Shown: positions 1 to 6,783 of the stretch, piece by piece
Numbering within the stretch: position 1 is the stretch's first letter
Layout of the letters: each line of letters starts with the position of its first letter
Origin: Glaciecola sp. UBA983
Lineage (GTDB): Bacteria > Pseudomonadota > Gammaproteobacteria > Enterobacterales > Alteromonadaceae
DNA length: 10,984 nucleotides
Direction: 5' to 3'
NCBI GenBank assembly: GCA_002292215.1
Contig: DBBN01000040.1
Span: 1 to 10,984, forward strand
Made by a program: the position numbers and the translations under genes
Notes under the pieces: model-generated
Told to the model about the DNA's origin: nothing
Database searches by the model: none
What the model saw: only the letters and a program-made list of their open reading frames with translations

Positions 1-1329
1 TCATCAGAGCAATACAAACTACTCGATATATTATTAGCTGAAGGCAACCTCGGCTATAAATTAGCATTGTTTTTGCTGGTTGGGATCGCACTAGCCTTTA
101 CGCCTTGTGTCTTTCCCATGTATCCGATTTTATCGGGTTTGGTGATCGGACAAGGCACTAATATGTCGTTGTCGCGCGCATTTGTACTATCTTTTGTTTA
201 TGTACAAGGTATGGCAATCACCTATTCTATTCTAGGCCTGGTGGTGGCTTCCGCTGGCGTTCAGTTTCAAGCAGCACTACAATCTCCGTTACTACTCAGT
301 GTTTTTATCGGATTATTCGTCATTCTCTCCGTAGCATTATTTGGTGGATTTGAAATCCAACTTCCCTCCGCTTGGCAAGCAAAACTCAATGGAATTGCTA
401 ATAAACAAAGCGGTGGCAATCTTGTCGGTGTCTTTGTAATGGGCGTTATTTCTGGATTAGTCGCCTCTCCATGTACTACCGCACCGCTAACGGGAATTTT
501 ATTATTTATCGCTCAAAGCGGAGATTTGTTACTCGGATTTTCGGCTCTGTATGCGTTGAGTTTGGGCATGGGTATTCCATTGATTATCTTTGGCATGACC
601 GGGGGCAAATTATTACCTAAAGCCGGTCATTGGATGAACATCGTCAAAGTAACCTTTGGCTTCATGATGCTCACCGTTGCGATCTTATTTGTTGAACGTA
701 TTATTATCCATCCGCTAACCGATTTATTGTGGGCGGGCGTCGGTCTGGCATTGTTTGTGTATTATTTCACTTTAAACCAAGCAACTGAAACTACATTTGC
801 CAAAGGAGTGCGCAATGCTGTAATCATTACTGGCATATTGTTGTCCTTTAGCTATGGTTATCAAGCTATAGTCCCGCCATCGATGCAAACTCATATCGAA
901 CAAGGACAAAGCTCAACACCGTTATCAGCCAAAGGTCACCCTGAATTTATGGTGGTAAAGGATCTCGGTGACTTAGCGGCCAAAATAGAACAAGCCAATG
1001 TCGCCGGTAAAACTGTCATGGTCGATTTGTATGCCGATTGGTGTGTCGCCTGTAAAGAATTCGAAAAATATGTTTTCCCCGATAGCGCAGTGCAAGCAGC
1101 ACTCGCTAACACAGTGTGGATGCAAATAGACATGACCGATAACACGCCAACTAACTTAGAGTTTCAAGAAGCATTTGATGTGATGGGACTGCCAACTATC
1201 TTATTTTTTGACCACCAAGGCAGTGAACTTACCAAAGCACGGATAACAGGCATGTTACCTGCTGCAAAATTTGCCGCTCACATAAATGGAATATTTGCCG
1301 ATAAAAACAAACAACTTGGTGTGCGGTAA
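1..1329 (+). CDS. dsbD: Thiol:disulfide interchange protein DsbD, 3' portion (5' end outside window)
   Basis: Inner-membrane protein that passes electrons from cytoplasmic thioredoxin to periplasmic partners such as DsbC and DsbG. The frame is open from base 1, and the residues before the first possible start (TTG at 67) already match the family, so the gene begins upstream; the periplasmic N-terminal domain is missing only because of the window edge. Visible parts are the membrane domain, with its two redox cysteines in FTPCVFPM (about nt 97-120) and ASPCTTAPL (about nt 463-490), several hydrophobic helices up to about nt 870, and a C-terminal thioredoxin fold with the canonical CVAC motif (nt 1042-1053, within YADWCVACK). 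The C-terminus looks complete. The next gene starts 28 bp downstream with no terminator between, so co-transcription is plausible. Identification is very secure. Confidence 0.96.
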   Translation, partial: SSEQYKLLDILLAEGNLGYKLALFLLVGIALAFTPCVFPMYPILSGLVIGQGTNMSLSRAFVLSFVYVQGMAITYSILGLVVASAGVQFQAALQSPLLLSVFIGLFVILSVALFGGFEIQLPSAWQAKLNGIANKQSGGNLVGVFVMGVISGLVASPCTTAPLTGILLFIAQSGDLLLGFSALYALSLGMGIPLIIFGMTGGKLLPKAGHWMNIVKVTFGFMMLTVAILFVERIIIHPLTDLLWAGVGLALFVYYFTLNQATETTFAKGVRNAVIITGILLSFSYGYQAIVPPSMQTHIEQGQSSTPLSAKGHPEFMVVKDLGDLAAKIEQANVAGKTVMVDLYADWCVACKEFEKYVFPDSAVQAALANTVWMQIDMTDNTPTNLEFQEAFDVMGLPTILFFDHQGSELTKARITGMLPAAKFAAHINGIFADKNKQLGVR

Positions 1330-1524
1330 AAACAACAATTAATCAATAAGGGCAAACATGTTAGGGATAATATTTACAAATCTTGTGGAAATGATTGAAA
1401 CCAGGGTGTCTTATGAAATGGCTGATGAGATATTACAAGAAGCTAACTTGTCATCTGATGGCATATTTACTTCAGTGGGACATTATCCATTGGAAGATGT
1501 GGTAGAAATTGTGACATTACTATC

Positions 1525-1531
1525 AAAAAAA
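1525..1531 (+). other. A AAA AAA slippery heptamer at the H-NOX frame break
   Basis: Seven adenines lie in the zero frame as tcA AAA AAA ccg. That is the X XXY YYZ phase needed for -1 ribosomal frameshifting, and slipping here joins the two H-NOX halves at the expected residue (SKK then TDIPPDDL). No obvious stem-loop follows within about 10 nt and no strong Shine-Dalgarno-like stimulator precedes it. A one-base deletion in the run is therefore equally possible. Confidence 0.6.
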
Positions 1532-1703
1532 CCGATATTCCTCCCGATGATTTGATCTTTGCCTTTGGAAAATATCTGTTTGCCAAGCTCATGGAAGGAC
1601 ATAAACATATCGTCTCTGCTGACGTGACGTTATTCGAATTACTCGCTCAATTGGATTCAAAGATCCATGTGGAAGTCTTAAAATTATATCCAAACGCGAC
1701 ATT

Positions 1704-1731
1704 ACCCACATTCAGTATATTGAATGTGGGT
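1704..1731 (+). repeat. Perfect 11-bp inverted repeat inside the H-NOX gene
   Basis: Arms 1704-1714 (ACCCACATTCA) and 1721-1731 (TGAATGTGGGT) are exact reverse complements around a 6-nt loop. The RNA would form a stable hairpin in the coding region just before the YxSxR codons. No T-run follows, so it is not a standard terminator. Function unknown. Confidence 0.7.
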
Positions 1732-1950
1732 CCAGGAATGATTCAAATGCTTTATCAATCTCCGCGTCAATTAGAAACGTTAGCCTCAGGTTTGATCCAA
1801 GGTGGAGCTGAATATTTCAACACTAAGGTGGATGTAGACATGGTTATTGTGCAAACTGACCCGTATAAAGTGAAAATAACCGTCAAACAGGCATAAACTT
1901 CGCTTAAAAAGCGGTTATTCACCAATATTCCACCTGATAAGACCAGTAAT

Positions 1951-1988
1951 TTACTGCGTAATCTAAAAAAATCACTATAATCCGTTAT
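1951..1988 (+). promoter_or_regulatory. Candidate sigma-70 promoter for aroQ-accBC
   Basis: A perfect TATAAT lies at 1976-1981. The best upstream -35-like hexamer is a poor TTACTG at 1951-1956 with a long 19-bp spacer. The predicted start near 1988 would give a leader of about 36 nt before the aroQ GTG. The -10 is convincing; the -35 is not. Confidence 0.45.
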
Positions 1989-2015
1989 ATCTTGCACGTT
2001 AAACACAAGATATAA
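1985..2015 (+). promoter_or_regulatory. Inverted repeat at the aroQ leader, overlapping the ribosome binding site
   Basis: Arms TTATATCTTG (1985-1994) and CAAGATATAA (2006-2015) are perfect reverse complements around an 11-nt loop. The right arm ends inside the AAGGA ribosome binding site (2014-2018) of aroQ. It could be a DNA operator at the transcription start or a leader hairpin that limits translation initiation. No T-tract follows, so it is not an intrinsic terminator. Confidence 0.6.
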
Positions 2016-2023
2016 GGATTATC

Positions 2024-2473
2024 GTGAATATTCTCATCTTAAATGGACCAAACTTAAATCTTCTAGGTAAACGCGAGCCAGGCTTATATGGCTCCCAAAC
2101 TCTAGAGGATGTCATGACCTATTGCGGGCTTTATGGCAAACAACTAGGTCATTCGATCAGTCATTTTCAGTCTAACGCTGAACATGAGCTCATTAATGCT
2201 ATTCATAATGCAATGAATTCCGTGGATTTTATTATTATCAATCCAGCTGCCTTTACGCATACCAGTGTTGCTCTGCGCGATGCATTATTAGGGGTTAATA
2301 TTCCATTCATTGAAGTCCATATTTCCAACGTGCATGCCCGCGAAGAGTTTCGCCAACATTCTTATTTATCCGATGTCGCCGCAGGGGTTATCGTCGGTTG
2401 TGGTACTTATGGCTATCAACTCGCTATTAATAGTGCCGATCATCAATTTAGTCATCAACAGAAAAACAGGTAG
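2024..2473 (+). CDS. aroQ: 3-dehydroquinate dehydratase, type II
   Basis: Converts 3-dehydroquinate to 3-dehydroshikimate, the third step of the shikimate pathway to aromatic amino acids; the family forms a cytoplasmic dodecamer. The 149-residue length is typical. The N-terminal signature [17 protein letters not shown] (residues 7-23) supplies the active-site arginine and tyrosine (R17, Y22). [16 protein letters not shown] and [14 protein letters not shown] supply the binding Asn/His and catalytic His regions. The start is GTG 2024, with AAGGA at 2014-2018, five bases upstream; no ATG fits as well. accB begins 6 bp after the stop, so the two are co-transcribed. The order aroQ-accB-accC is widely conserved in gammaproteobacteria. 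Confidence 0.97.
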   Translation: MNILILNGPNLNLLGKREPGLYGSQTLEDVMTYCGLYGKQLGHSISHFQSNAEHELINAIHNAMNSVDFIIINPAAFTHTSVALRDALLGVNIPFIEVHISNVHAREEFRQHSYLSDVAAGVIVGCGTYGYQLAINSADHQFSHQQKNR

Positions 2474-2479
2474 AACGTC

Positions 2480-2932
2480 ATGGACATTAGAAAAATTAAA
2501 AAACTCATCGAGCTTGTCGAAGAATCTGGTATCTCAGAATTAGAAATCACTGAAGGTGAAGAATCAGTAAGAATCCACCGTGGTGGTGTTGCGCCGATTG
2601 CGCCAGTCTATGCACAACAACCTGCACAATTTGCTGCACCAGCACCTTTGGCAGCTGCAGTAGCTCCTATTGCTGAAGCGGCGCCTGCTGCACCAGCAGG
2701 TCACACAGTAAAATCACCAATGGTAGGGAGTTTCTACCGTGCTTCATCTCCAGAAGCTAAATCATTCGTTGAAGTTGGCTCAAAAGTCAGTGTAGGTGAT
2801 ACCTTATGTATCATCGAAGCAATGAAGATGATGAACCAAATCGAGTCTGATAAAGCCGGTGTGGTAACAGCGATTTTAGTCAATAATCAAGATGCTATTG
2901 AATTTGACCAACCTTTATTTGTGATCGAATAA
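2480..2932 (+). CDS. accB: Acetyl-CoA carboxylase biotin carboxyl carrier protein (BCCP)
   Basis: Carries the biotin that shuttles carboxyl groups between biotin carboxylase (AccC) and the AccAD carboxyltransferase in malonyl-CoA synthesis. The protein has 150 residues. Residues 1-35 are the conserved N-terminal segment ([17 protein letters not shown]). Residues 36-74 are an Ala/Pro-rich flexible linker. Residues 76-150 are the biotinyl domain, with biotinylated K116 in [12 protein letters not shown]. The ATG is preceded by a modest CAGG 6 bp after aroQ. accC starts 15 bp after its stop, so the two subunits are made from one transcript, as in E. coli. Nothing is abnormal. Confidence 0.98.
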   Translation: MDIRKIKKLIELVEESGISELEITEGEESVRIHRGGVAPIAPVYAQQPAQFAAPAPLAAAVAPIAEAAPAAPAGHTVKSPMVGSFYRASSPEAKSFVEVGSKVSVGDTLCIIEAMKMMNQIESDKAGVVTAILVNNQDAIEFDQPLFVIE

Positions 2933-2947
2933 AACGGGATTGCTAAC

Positions 2948-4291
2948 ATGTTAGATAAAGTCTTAATTGCTAACCGTGGTGAGATTGCATTACGCATCTT
3001 ACGCGCGTGTAAAGAACTTGGTATCAAAACGGTCGCCGTACATTCTACTGCTGACGCCCAACTCAAGCACGTATTACTCGCTGATGAATCTATCTGCATA
3101 GGTAGTGCTTCAGCCAAAGAAAGTTATTTGAATATCCCCCGCATTATTGCTGCGGCAGAAGTCACCAACTCAGTGGCGATTCACCCTGGATACGGTTTTT
3201 TAGCTGAAAGTGCCGAATTTGCTGAAGCCGTTGAAAAAAGTGGTTTTATATTCATCGGTCCAAAACCTGAAACCATCAATTTGATGGGCGACAAAGTATC
3301 TGCGATCAACTCTATGAAAAAAGCTGGCGTACCATGTGTACCAGGCTCTGATGGTCCATTGACAGCAGATACTGAGCGCAATAAAGCCATCGCTAAACGC
3401 ATTGGTTATCCTATCATTGTCAAAGCCTCCGGTGGCGGTGGTGGTCGTGGTATGCGTGTGGTTCGCAGCGAAGCCGATTTAGAAGAATCAATTTTGATGA
3501 CCAAAGCGGAAGCGGGTGCGGCGTTTAATAATGACGTGGTGTACATGGAAAAATTCCTTGAAAACCCTCGTCACATTGAAATCCAAGTATTAGCTGATGG
3601 TCAAGGCGGTGCGATCCATTTAGGCGAGCGCGATTGCTCCATGCAACGTCGTCACCAAAAAGTGGTTGAAGAAGCTCCTGCGCCAGGTATTTCAGACCAA
3701 ATGCGGGAAAAAATCGGTGAACGCTGTCGTAAAGCCTGTATTGAAATTGGCTATCGTGGTGCTGGAACGTTTGAGTTTTTATATGAAAACGGCGAGTTCT
3801 ATTTCATCGAAATGAACACTCGTATTCAAGTAGAGCATCCGGTATCAGAAATGATCACTGGCGTTGATCTGATTAAAGAACAATTACGTGTTGCTGCTGG
3901 TCAGCCTTTATCACTTGATCAATCTCAAATAAAAATCAAAGGTCATTCGATTGAGTGTCGAATCAATGCCGAAGATCCTGAAACATTTATGCCTAGTCCA
4001 GGTAAAATCAACATGTTTCATGCTCCAGGTGGTTTAGGTATTCGTTGGGAATCACATATTTATTCGGGTTATTCTGTACCGCCTTTTTATGATTCCATGA
4101 TCGGTAAACTGATCACTTACGGTGAAAGCCGCGATGAAGCCATCACGCGTATGCGACACGCGTTAGATGAGTTAGTCATTGATGGGATTAAAACTAATAT
4201 CCCACTCCAAAAATCGATTATGGCTGATGAAAACTTCTTTGCTGGTGGCACTAATATCCACTACTTAGAGAAAAAACTCGGACTAATCTAA
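2948..4291 (+). CDS. accC: Acetyl-CoA carboxylase, biotin carboxylase subunit
   Basis: ATP-grasp enzyme that carboxylates BCCP-biotin using bicarbonate and ATP. At 447 residues it matches E. coli AccC in size. The N-terminal domain begins [17 protein letters not shown]. The glycine-rich ATP loop [10 protein letters not shown] lies near nt 3432-3461. The catalytic segment [19 protein letters not shown] lies near nt 3624-3680. [14 protein letters not shown], with metal-binding and bicarbonate-proximal residues, lies near nt 3810-3850. It follows accB by 15 bp. Its TAA (4289-4291) overlaps the TAG of the converging desaturase gene (4288-4290 on the other strand), with no terminator visible between them. 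prmA, the frequent downstream neighbour in related bacteria, is not here. Confidence 0.98.
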   Translation: MLDKVLIANRGEIALRILRACKELGIKTVAVHSTADAQLKHVLLADESICIGSASAKESYLNIPRIIAAAEVTNSVAIHPGYGFLAESAEFAEAVEKSGFIFIGPKPETINLMGDKVSAINSMKKAGVPCVPGSDGPLTADTERNKAIAKRIGYPIIVKASGGGGGRGMRVVRSEADLEESILMTKAEAGAAFNNDVVYMEKFLENPRHIEIQVLADGQGGAIHLGERDCSMQRRHQKVVEEAPAPGISDQMREKIGERCRKACIEIGYRGAGTFEFLYENGEFYFIEMNTRIQVEHPVSEMITGVDLIKEQLRVAAGQPLSLDQSQIKIKGHSIECRINAEDPETFMPSPGKINMFHAPGGLGIRWESHIYSGYSVPPFYDSMIGKLITYGESRDEAITRMRHALDELVIDGIKTNIPLQKSIMADENFFAGGTNIHYLEKKLGLI

Positions 4292-5379
4292 CTGTCCAGC
4301 TTCATTGAACGATATCGTTTGCTTAACCATGTGTTAATCATCTCTTTATCGTTTGGATGAGCGACTGACTGACAGGCAAGTACATAACCTTGTGCTTGCT
4401 CTGTCGCTGTTAGTGTATTGTTCGCATCCTCCGTGCTAGCATACTCCCCCACCTCGATTTTAATTTTACATTTTCCACAGATGCCTTTTTTACATAAATG
4501 TGGCAGTGCAATGTTATGTCTTAATGCCGACTCTAATATCGTTTCTTGCTCTAATTGAGTGTGGGCATGTTGGATTTCACCCAGATGCTGATCATAACGG
4601 TGCCATGCAATACGCGGATTAACATGGTGTACCACATGACTGTTTTGCCCCAGTGTCAGCCATTTTGCTCCCATAAAATCATAGGCATTGGTTCCAGTAT
4701 AACTATCTTGTTCTGTGTGCGGATGATGCACGATATGATCAAATACCCATGCCAAAATAATACTCGTTATCCAAGCAGGTAACACTGCATATAATGCTAA
4801 TTCAGTCAGCCACTCAAATCTAACACATGACCCTATAATAAGAGCCCACACACAAAAATACAGACTAGATGACAAGATATTAGTAATCGCTAATTGTTCT
4901 TTACAGAGTAGCCGGGTGTACCAAACTAAATAATGAAAATTCAAAATAGTGCATTTGCCCAATGCGATGAGTGGGTTGCGGGCGTGACAAAAATAATCTG
5001 GATCGCGTTTGGGCTCATTTAAAAATGCATGATGCTGCAAGTGAAGTGTCTTAAATAGTGAACTAGGAATAATCACAAACGGTAATGCCGCGACCCATCC
5101 AATGCTATCGTTAAGCCATGTGCGCTGCTCATCGCCTGAGAATAAATTGTTATGGACAGATTCGTGCACGACGGTAAACGCAACATAGACTAAGCCAATA
5201 CTGAGCATAATATTTATTACTGCCGGCAGGATATGGAATATGACACTGGCGAGTAGCAAACAATACCCCACCATACCAACACCAAACAATGCCAACGTTA
5301 GCCAGTCATAACGTAGCCAACGGTCTGGTAAGAAGTGTTTATAGCTTAATATGCTTGGTTTGAGAGTAAATAAGTTCAT
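4288..5379 (-). CDS. Membrane fatty-acid desaturase fused to a C-terminal [2Fe-2S] ferredoxin domain
   Basis: Integral-membrane di-iron oxygenase-like desaturase (PF00487 type), 363 residues. The three histidine boxes are HESVH (72-76), HLQHH (113-117) and HVVHH (248-252), with an extra DHIVHH (214-219). Hydrophobic stretches lie at about 27-50, 53-71, 94-108, 168-186 and 195-213. From about residue 275 a plant-type ferredoxin domain follows, with cluster cysteines C296, C301, C304 and C336 (CxxxxCxxC, then C 32 residues on). The electron donor is thus built in, though a reductase must still be supplied elsewhere. The ferredoxin begins only about 20 residues after the last histidine box, leaving little room for its usual first beta-hairpin. 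The start is ATG 5379 with CAGG upstream. The substrate (acyl lipid, acyl-CoA or another hydrocarbon) cannot be told from sequence. It is divergent from an AraC-type regulator, which probably controls it. Confidence 0.9.
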   Translation of the reverse strand: MNLFTLKPSILSYKHFLPDRWLRYDWLTLALFGVGMVGYCLLLASVIFHILPAVINIMLSIGLVYVAFTVVHESVHNNLFSGDEQRTWLNDSIGWVAALPFVIIPSSLFKTLHLQHHAFLNEPKRDPDYFCHARNPLIALGKCTILNFHYLVWYTRLLCKEQLAITNILSSSLYFCVWALIIGSCVRFEWLTELALYAVLPAWITSIILAWVFDHIVHHPHTEQDSYTGTNAYDFMGAKWLTLGQNSHVVHHVNPRIAWHRYDQHLGEIQHAHTQLEQETILESALRHNIALPHLCKKGICGKCKIKIEVGEYASTEDANNTLTATEQAQGYVLACQSVAHPNDKEMINTWLSKRYRSMKLDS

Positions 5380-5415
5380 ATATACCTGAAATTTTCATGG
5401 TTTCGTTTGTTTATT

Positions 5416-5428
5416 TGTAGAAATTATA
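5416..5428 (-). promoter_or_regulatory. Candidate promoter of the desaturase gene
   Basis: Read on the - strand, a perfect TATAAT occupies 5428-5423. The -35 position expected 17 bp upstream (about 5446-5451) has no consensus hexamer but abuts the first of four direct repeats (5449-5463). A strong -10 with a poor -35 beside a regulator site is typical of activator-dependent promoters. The leader would be about 36 nt. Confidence 0.5.
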
Positions 5429-5448
5429 GGCATTTAATACGGTTAAGT

Positions 5449-5526
5449 TTGACTTATGGTGACAGGCTTTTGATTTTTAACGACATAAAATTGATTTATT
5501 ACGACGATTTATTGATTTATTGCGTC
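5449..5526. repeat. Four 15-bp direct repeats with exact 21-bp period (probable AraC-type operator array)
   Basis: The units are TTGACTTATGGTGAC (5449-5463), TTGATTTTTAACGAC (5470-5484), TTGATTTATTACGAC (5491-5505) and TTGATTTATTGCGTC (5512-5526). Start-to-start distance is 21 bp each time, two DNA helical turns, so all copies lie on one face. Units 2 and 4 each differ from unit 3 at two positions; unit 1 differs at four. The array lies between the desaturase promoter and the regulator gene. AraC-family proteins bind direct repeats about 21 bp apart (the araI half-sites are the model), so the neighbouring regulator is the likely ligand (inference). Confidence 0.8.
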
Positions 5527-5643
5527 AACATGAATGGTTTTATGTCCACAGTGAGCATACATAGTGTATTTTATCCTTAGGATTTTTAAGCCCTCTTAAC
5601 AGGACATGAAAATCATAGGGAAAAAAATTGGAGGATAGTATCT

Positions 5644-6636
5644 ATGCAGCATTATATTTCTAATCATTTTTTACGGCATTTTGTAAAGTTAACGCGTCAG
5701 AATAATCTCGATCCTGTTGAATTATTAAAAGCCGTAGGCTTATCTAAAAAAGTAGTTACCCAAGAGTACTCCGTACTTCCTCTAAGGCAATTTGTGACAT
5801 TGCTCACCCATACACGGAACCAGCCTCGTGGTAAGTCCATCGCGCTGCTCTTAGCACAACAACAAGATATATCGGTGTTTGGTCCATTGATCCCTAAATT
5901 AGAAGACTGTCACAACATACAAGCATTATTAGACGTGTTGCAAACCTATGTACAAAGTGTCATTCCAGGCTTAAGTATCAGCCAACAGCAGCATCTTGAT
6001 AACTTCATGGTAAGTTTTTCTCATGATGATCCTAATATCATGCATAACAGCGCTTTTTGTGAATATGCCGTGTCATTTGCTTTTCATTTATTACAACAGA
6101 TTATTGAAATGCCGTTGAGTATTCGCAGTATATTTTTTCCAACGGCGGAACCGAGCCCTAGCTTTATAAAGCATTACCAAGGCTTGTTTCATTGCTCGAT
6201 TGCTTTTAATCAAACACAACTAGCACTGTGCTTTCATCCTGATATTCTGTCATTGAAGGTGAATAATATTGCGCAACCGCTCAAGACCAAAATATCGCAA
6301 CAAGCGCCTCAAAACCAACATATCGGCACTAAAATAGAAGAGTTAATCTCGATGGGACTGGCCAGTGGCAATGTCAGTATTGATGTGATTGGGCATAGTT
6401 TAGGATTACATCCGCGGAAGCTTCAGCGGCTTCTGGCCAAAGAAAGACTAAGCTATTCGCAGATCCTCGACAACGTCAGGCAACAACATGCTTGGCAATA
6501 TATTACGCACACGCAATTTGATATGTCGAGTATTGCTTATATGTTGGGGTATAAAAACTTGGCAACATTTAGCCGTGAATGCAAAAAATGGTTCGGGGGA
6601 AGTCCAAGTCAACTACGTAAAATGACAGATCAATAA
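5644..6636 (+). CDS. AraC-family transcriptional regulator (PF12625-type N-terminal domain)
   Basis: Cytoplasmic DNA-binding regulator of 330 residues, the usual length for the OruR/ArgR-like branch with an 'Arabinose_bd' N-terminal sensor domain (about residues 15-200). The C-terminal AraC DNA-binding domain has its first helix-turn-helix near 245-266 (SIDVIGHSLGLHPRKLQRLL) and its second near 295-316 (MSSIAYMLGYKNLATFSREC), ending in the family's GGSPSQLRK motif. The start is ATG 5644 with a strong GGAGGA at 5630-5635. It is transcribed away from the desaturase-ferredoxin gene across a spacer with four 21-bp-spaced repeats, which suggests that it activates that gene and may control itself. 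The inducer is unknown; the branch often responds to small organic acids or lipophilic compounds. Confidence 0.93.
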   Translation: MQHYISNHFLRHFVKLTRQNNLDPVELLKAVGLSKKVVTQEYSVLPLRQFVTLLTHTRNQPRGKSIALLLAQQQDISVFGPLIPKLEDCHNIQALLDVLQTYVQSVIPGLSISQQQHLDNFMVSFSHDDPNIMHNSAFCEYAVSFAFHLLQQIIEMPLSIRSIFFPTAEPSPSFIKHYQGLFHCSIAFNQTQLALCFHPDILSLKVNNIAQPLKTKISQQAPQNQHIGTKIEELISMGLASGNVSIDVIGHSLGLHPRKLQRLLAKERLSYSQILDNVRQQHAWQYITHTQFDMSSIAYMLGYKNLATFSRECKKWFGGSPSQLRKMTDQ

Positions 6637-6726
6637 CCAAAGGAAACAACCATTACCACTTTATGGATATCTTACTCGCCATCTTAACTCATAAAAGACT
6701 CTACATATCGATTTACCCACGATTAT

Positions 6727-6753
6727 TGTTAATAAATATGGTATAAATTAACA
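6727..6753 (+). promoter_or_regulatory. Possible promoter region of the di-haem lipoprotein gene
   Basis: A -10-like TATAAA (6742-6747) lies between short inverted arms TGTTAAT (6727-6733) and ATTAACA (6747-6753), about 37 bp before the likely start codon. No clear -35 hexamer is seen. In A+T-rich sequence this is weak evidence. Otherwise the 6637-6771 spacer shows no gene or terminator that I can support. Confidence 0.25.
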
Positions 6754-6783
6754 TAGATTTAATCATTTTTTGTGGTATGTATT

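Larger units (their letters stand above)
1358..1896 (+). pseudogene. H-NOX (haem nitric oxide-binding) protein, split by a -1 frameshift
   Basis: Predicted soluble haem sensor for NO (HNOB, PF07700). ATG 1358 has AAGGG at 1348-1352. Frame 1 gives 65 residues and ends at TGA 1553-1555; the rest of the domain continues in the -1 frame to TAA 1894-1896. The shift falls at the A7 run 1525-1531. Adding one A, or slipping back one base, restores a continuous 179-residue protein, the usual length for stand-alone bacterial H-NOX. In the restored numbering the proximal haem ligand is H104 (IHVEVLKLYPNA), the haem-distorting proline is P117, and the YxSxR haem-propionate motif is Y133-S135-R137, the same spacings as in the Thermoanaerobacter H-NOX (H102, P115, Y131/S133/R135). 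The equivalent of its O2-stabilising Tyr140 is L142, suggesting NO rather than O2 sensing (inference). No kinase, cyclase or chemoreceptor partner is adjacent. It could be a pseudogene, a sequencing error or a programmed frameshift gene. Confidence 0.85.

Noticed and set aside
1901..1913. CGCTT/AAGCG hairpin just after the H-NOX stop as a terminator
   Set aside because: Only 5 bp of stem with a 3-nt loop and no T-tract on the + strand.
1767..2006. 79-codon - strand open frame over the end of H-NOX and the aroQ leader
   Set aside because: Mostly antisense to a conserved H-NOX segment and the aroQ promoter; no family resemblance.
2684..2700. CCTGCTG/CAGCAGG hairpin in accB
   Set aside because: Explained by repetitive Ala/Pro codons in the flexible linker; no reason to think it is regulatory.
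5533..5548. Possible fifth unit of the 21-bp repeat array
   Set aside because: Only about half the positions match, no better than expected by chance in T-rich DNA; the same holds for a weak match near 5429.
5574..5584. Short palindrome ATCCTTAGGAT upstream of the AraC-type gene
   Set aside because: Only 5-bp arms in A+T-rich sequence, with no second copy or clear promoter element to tie it to.
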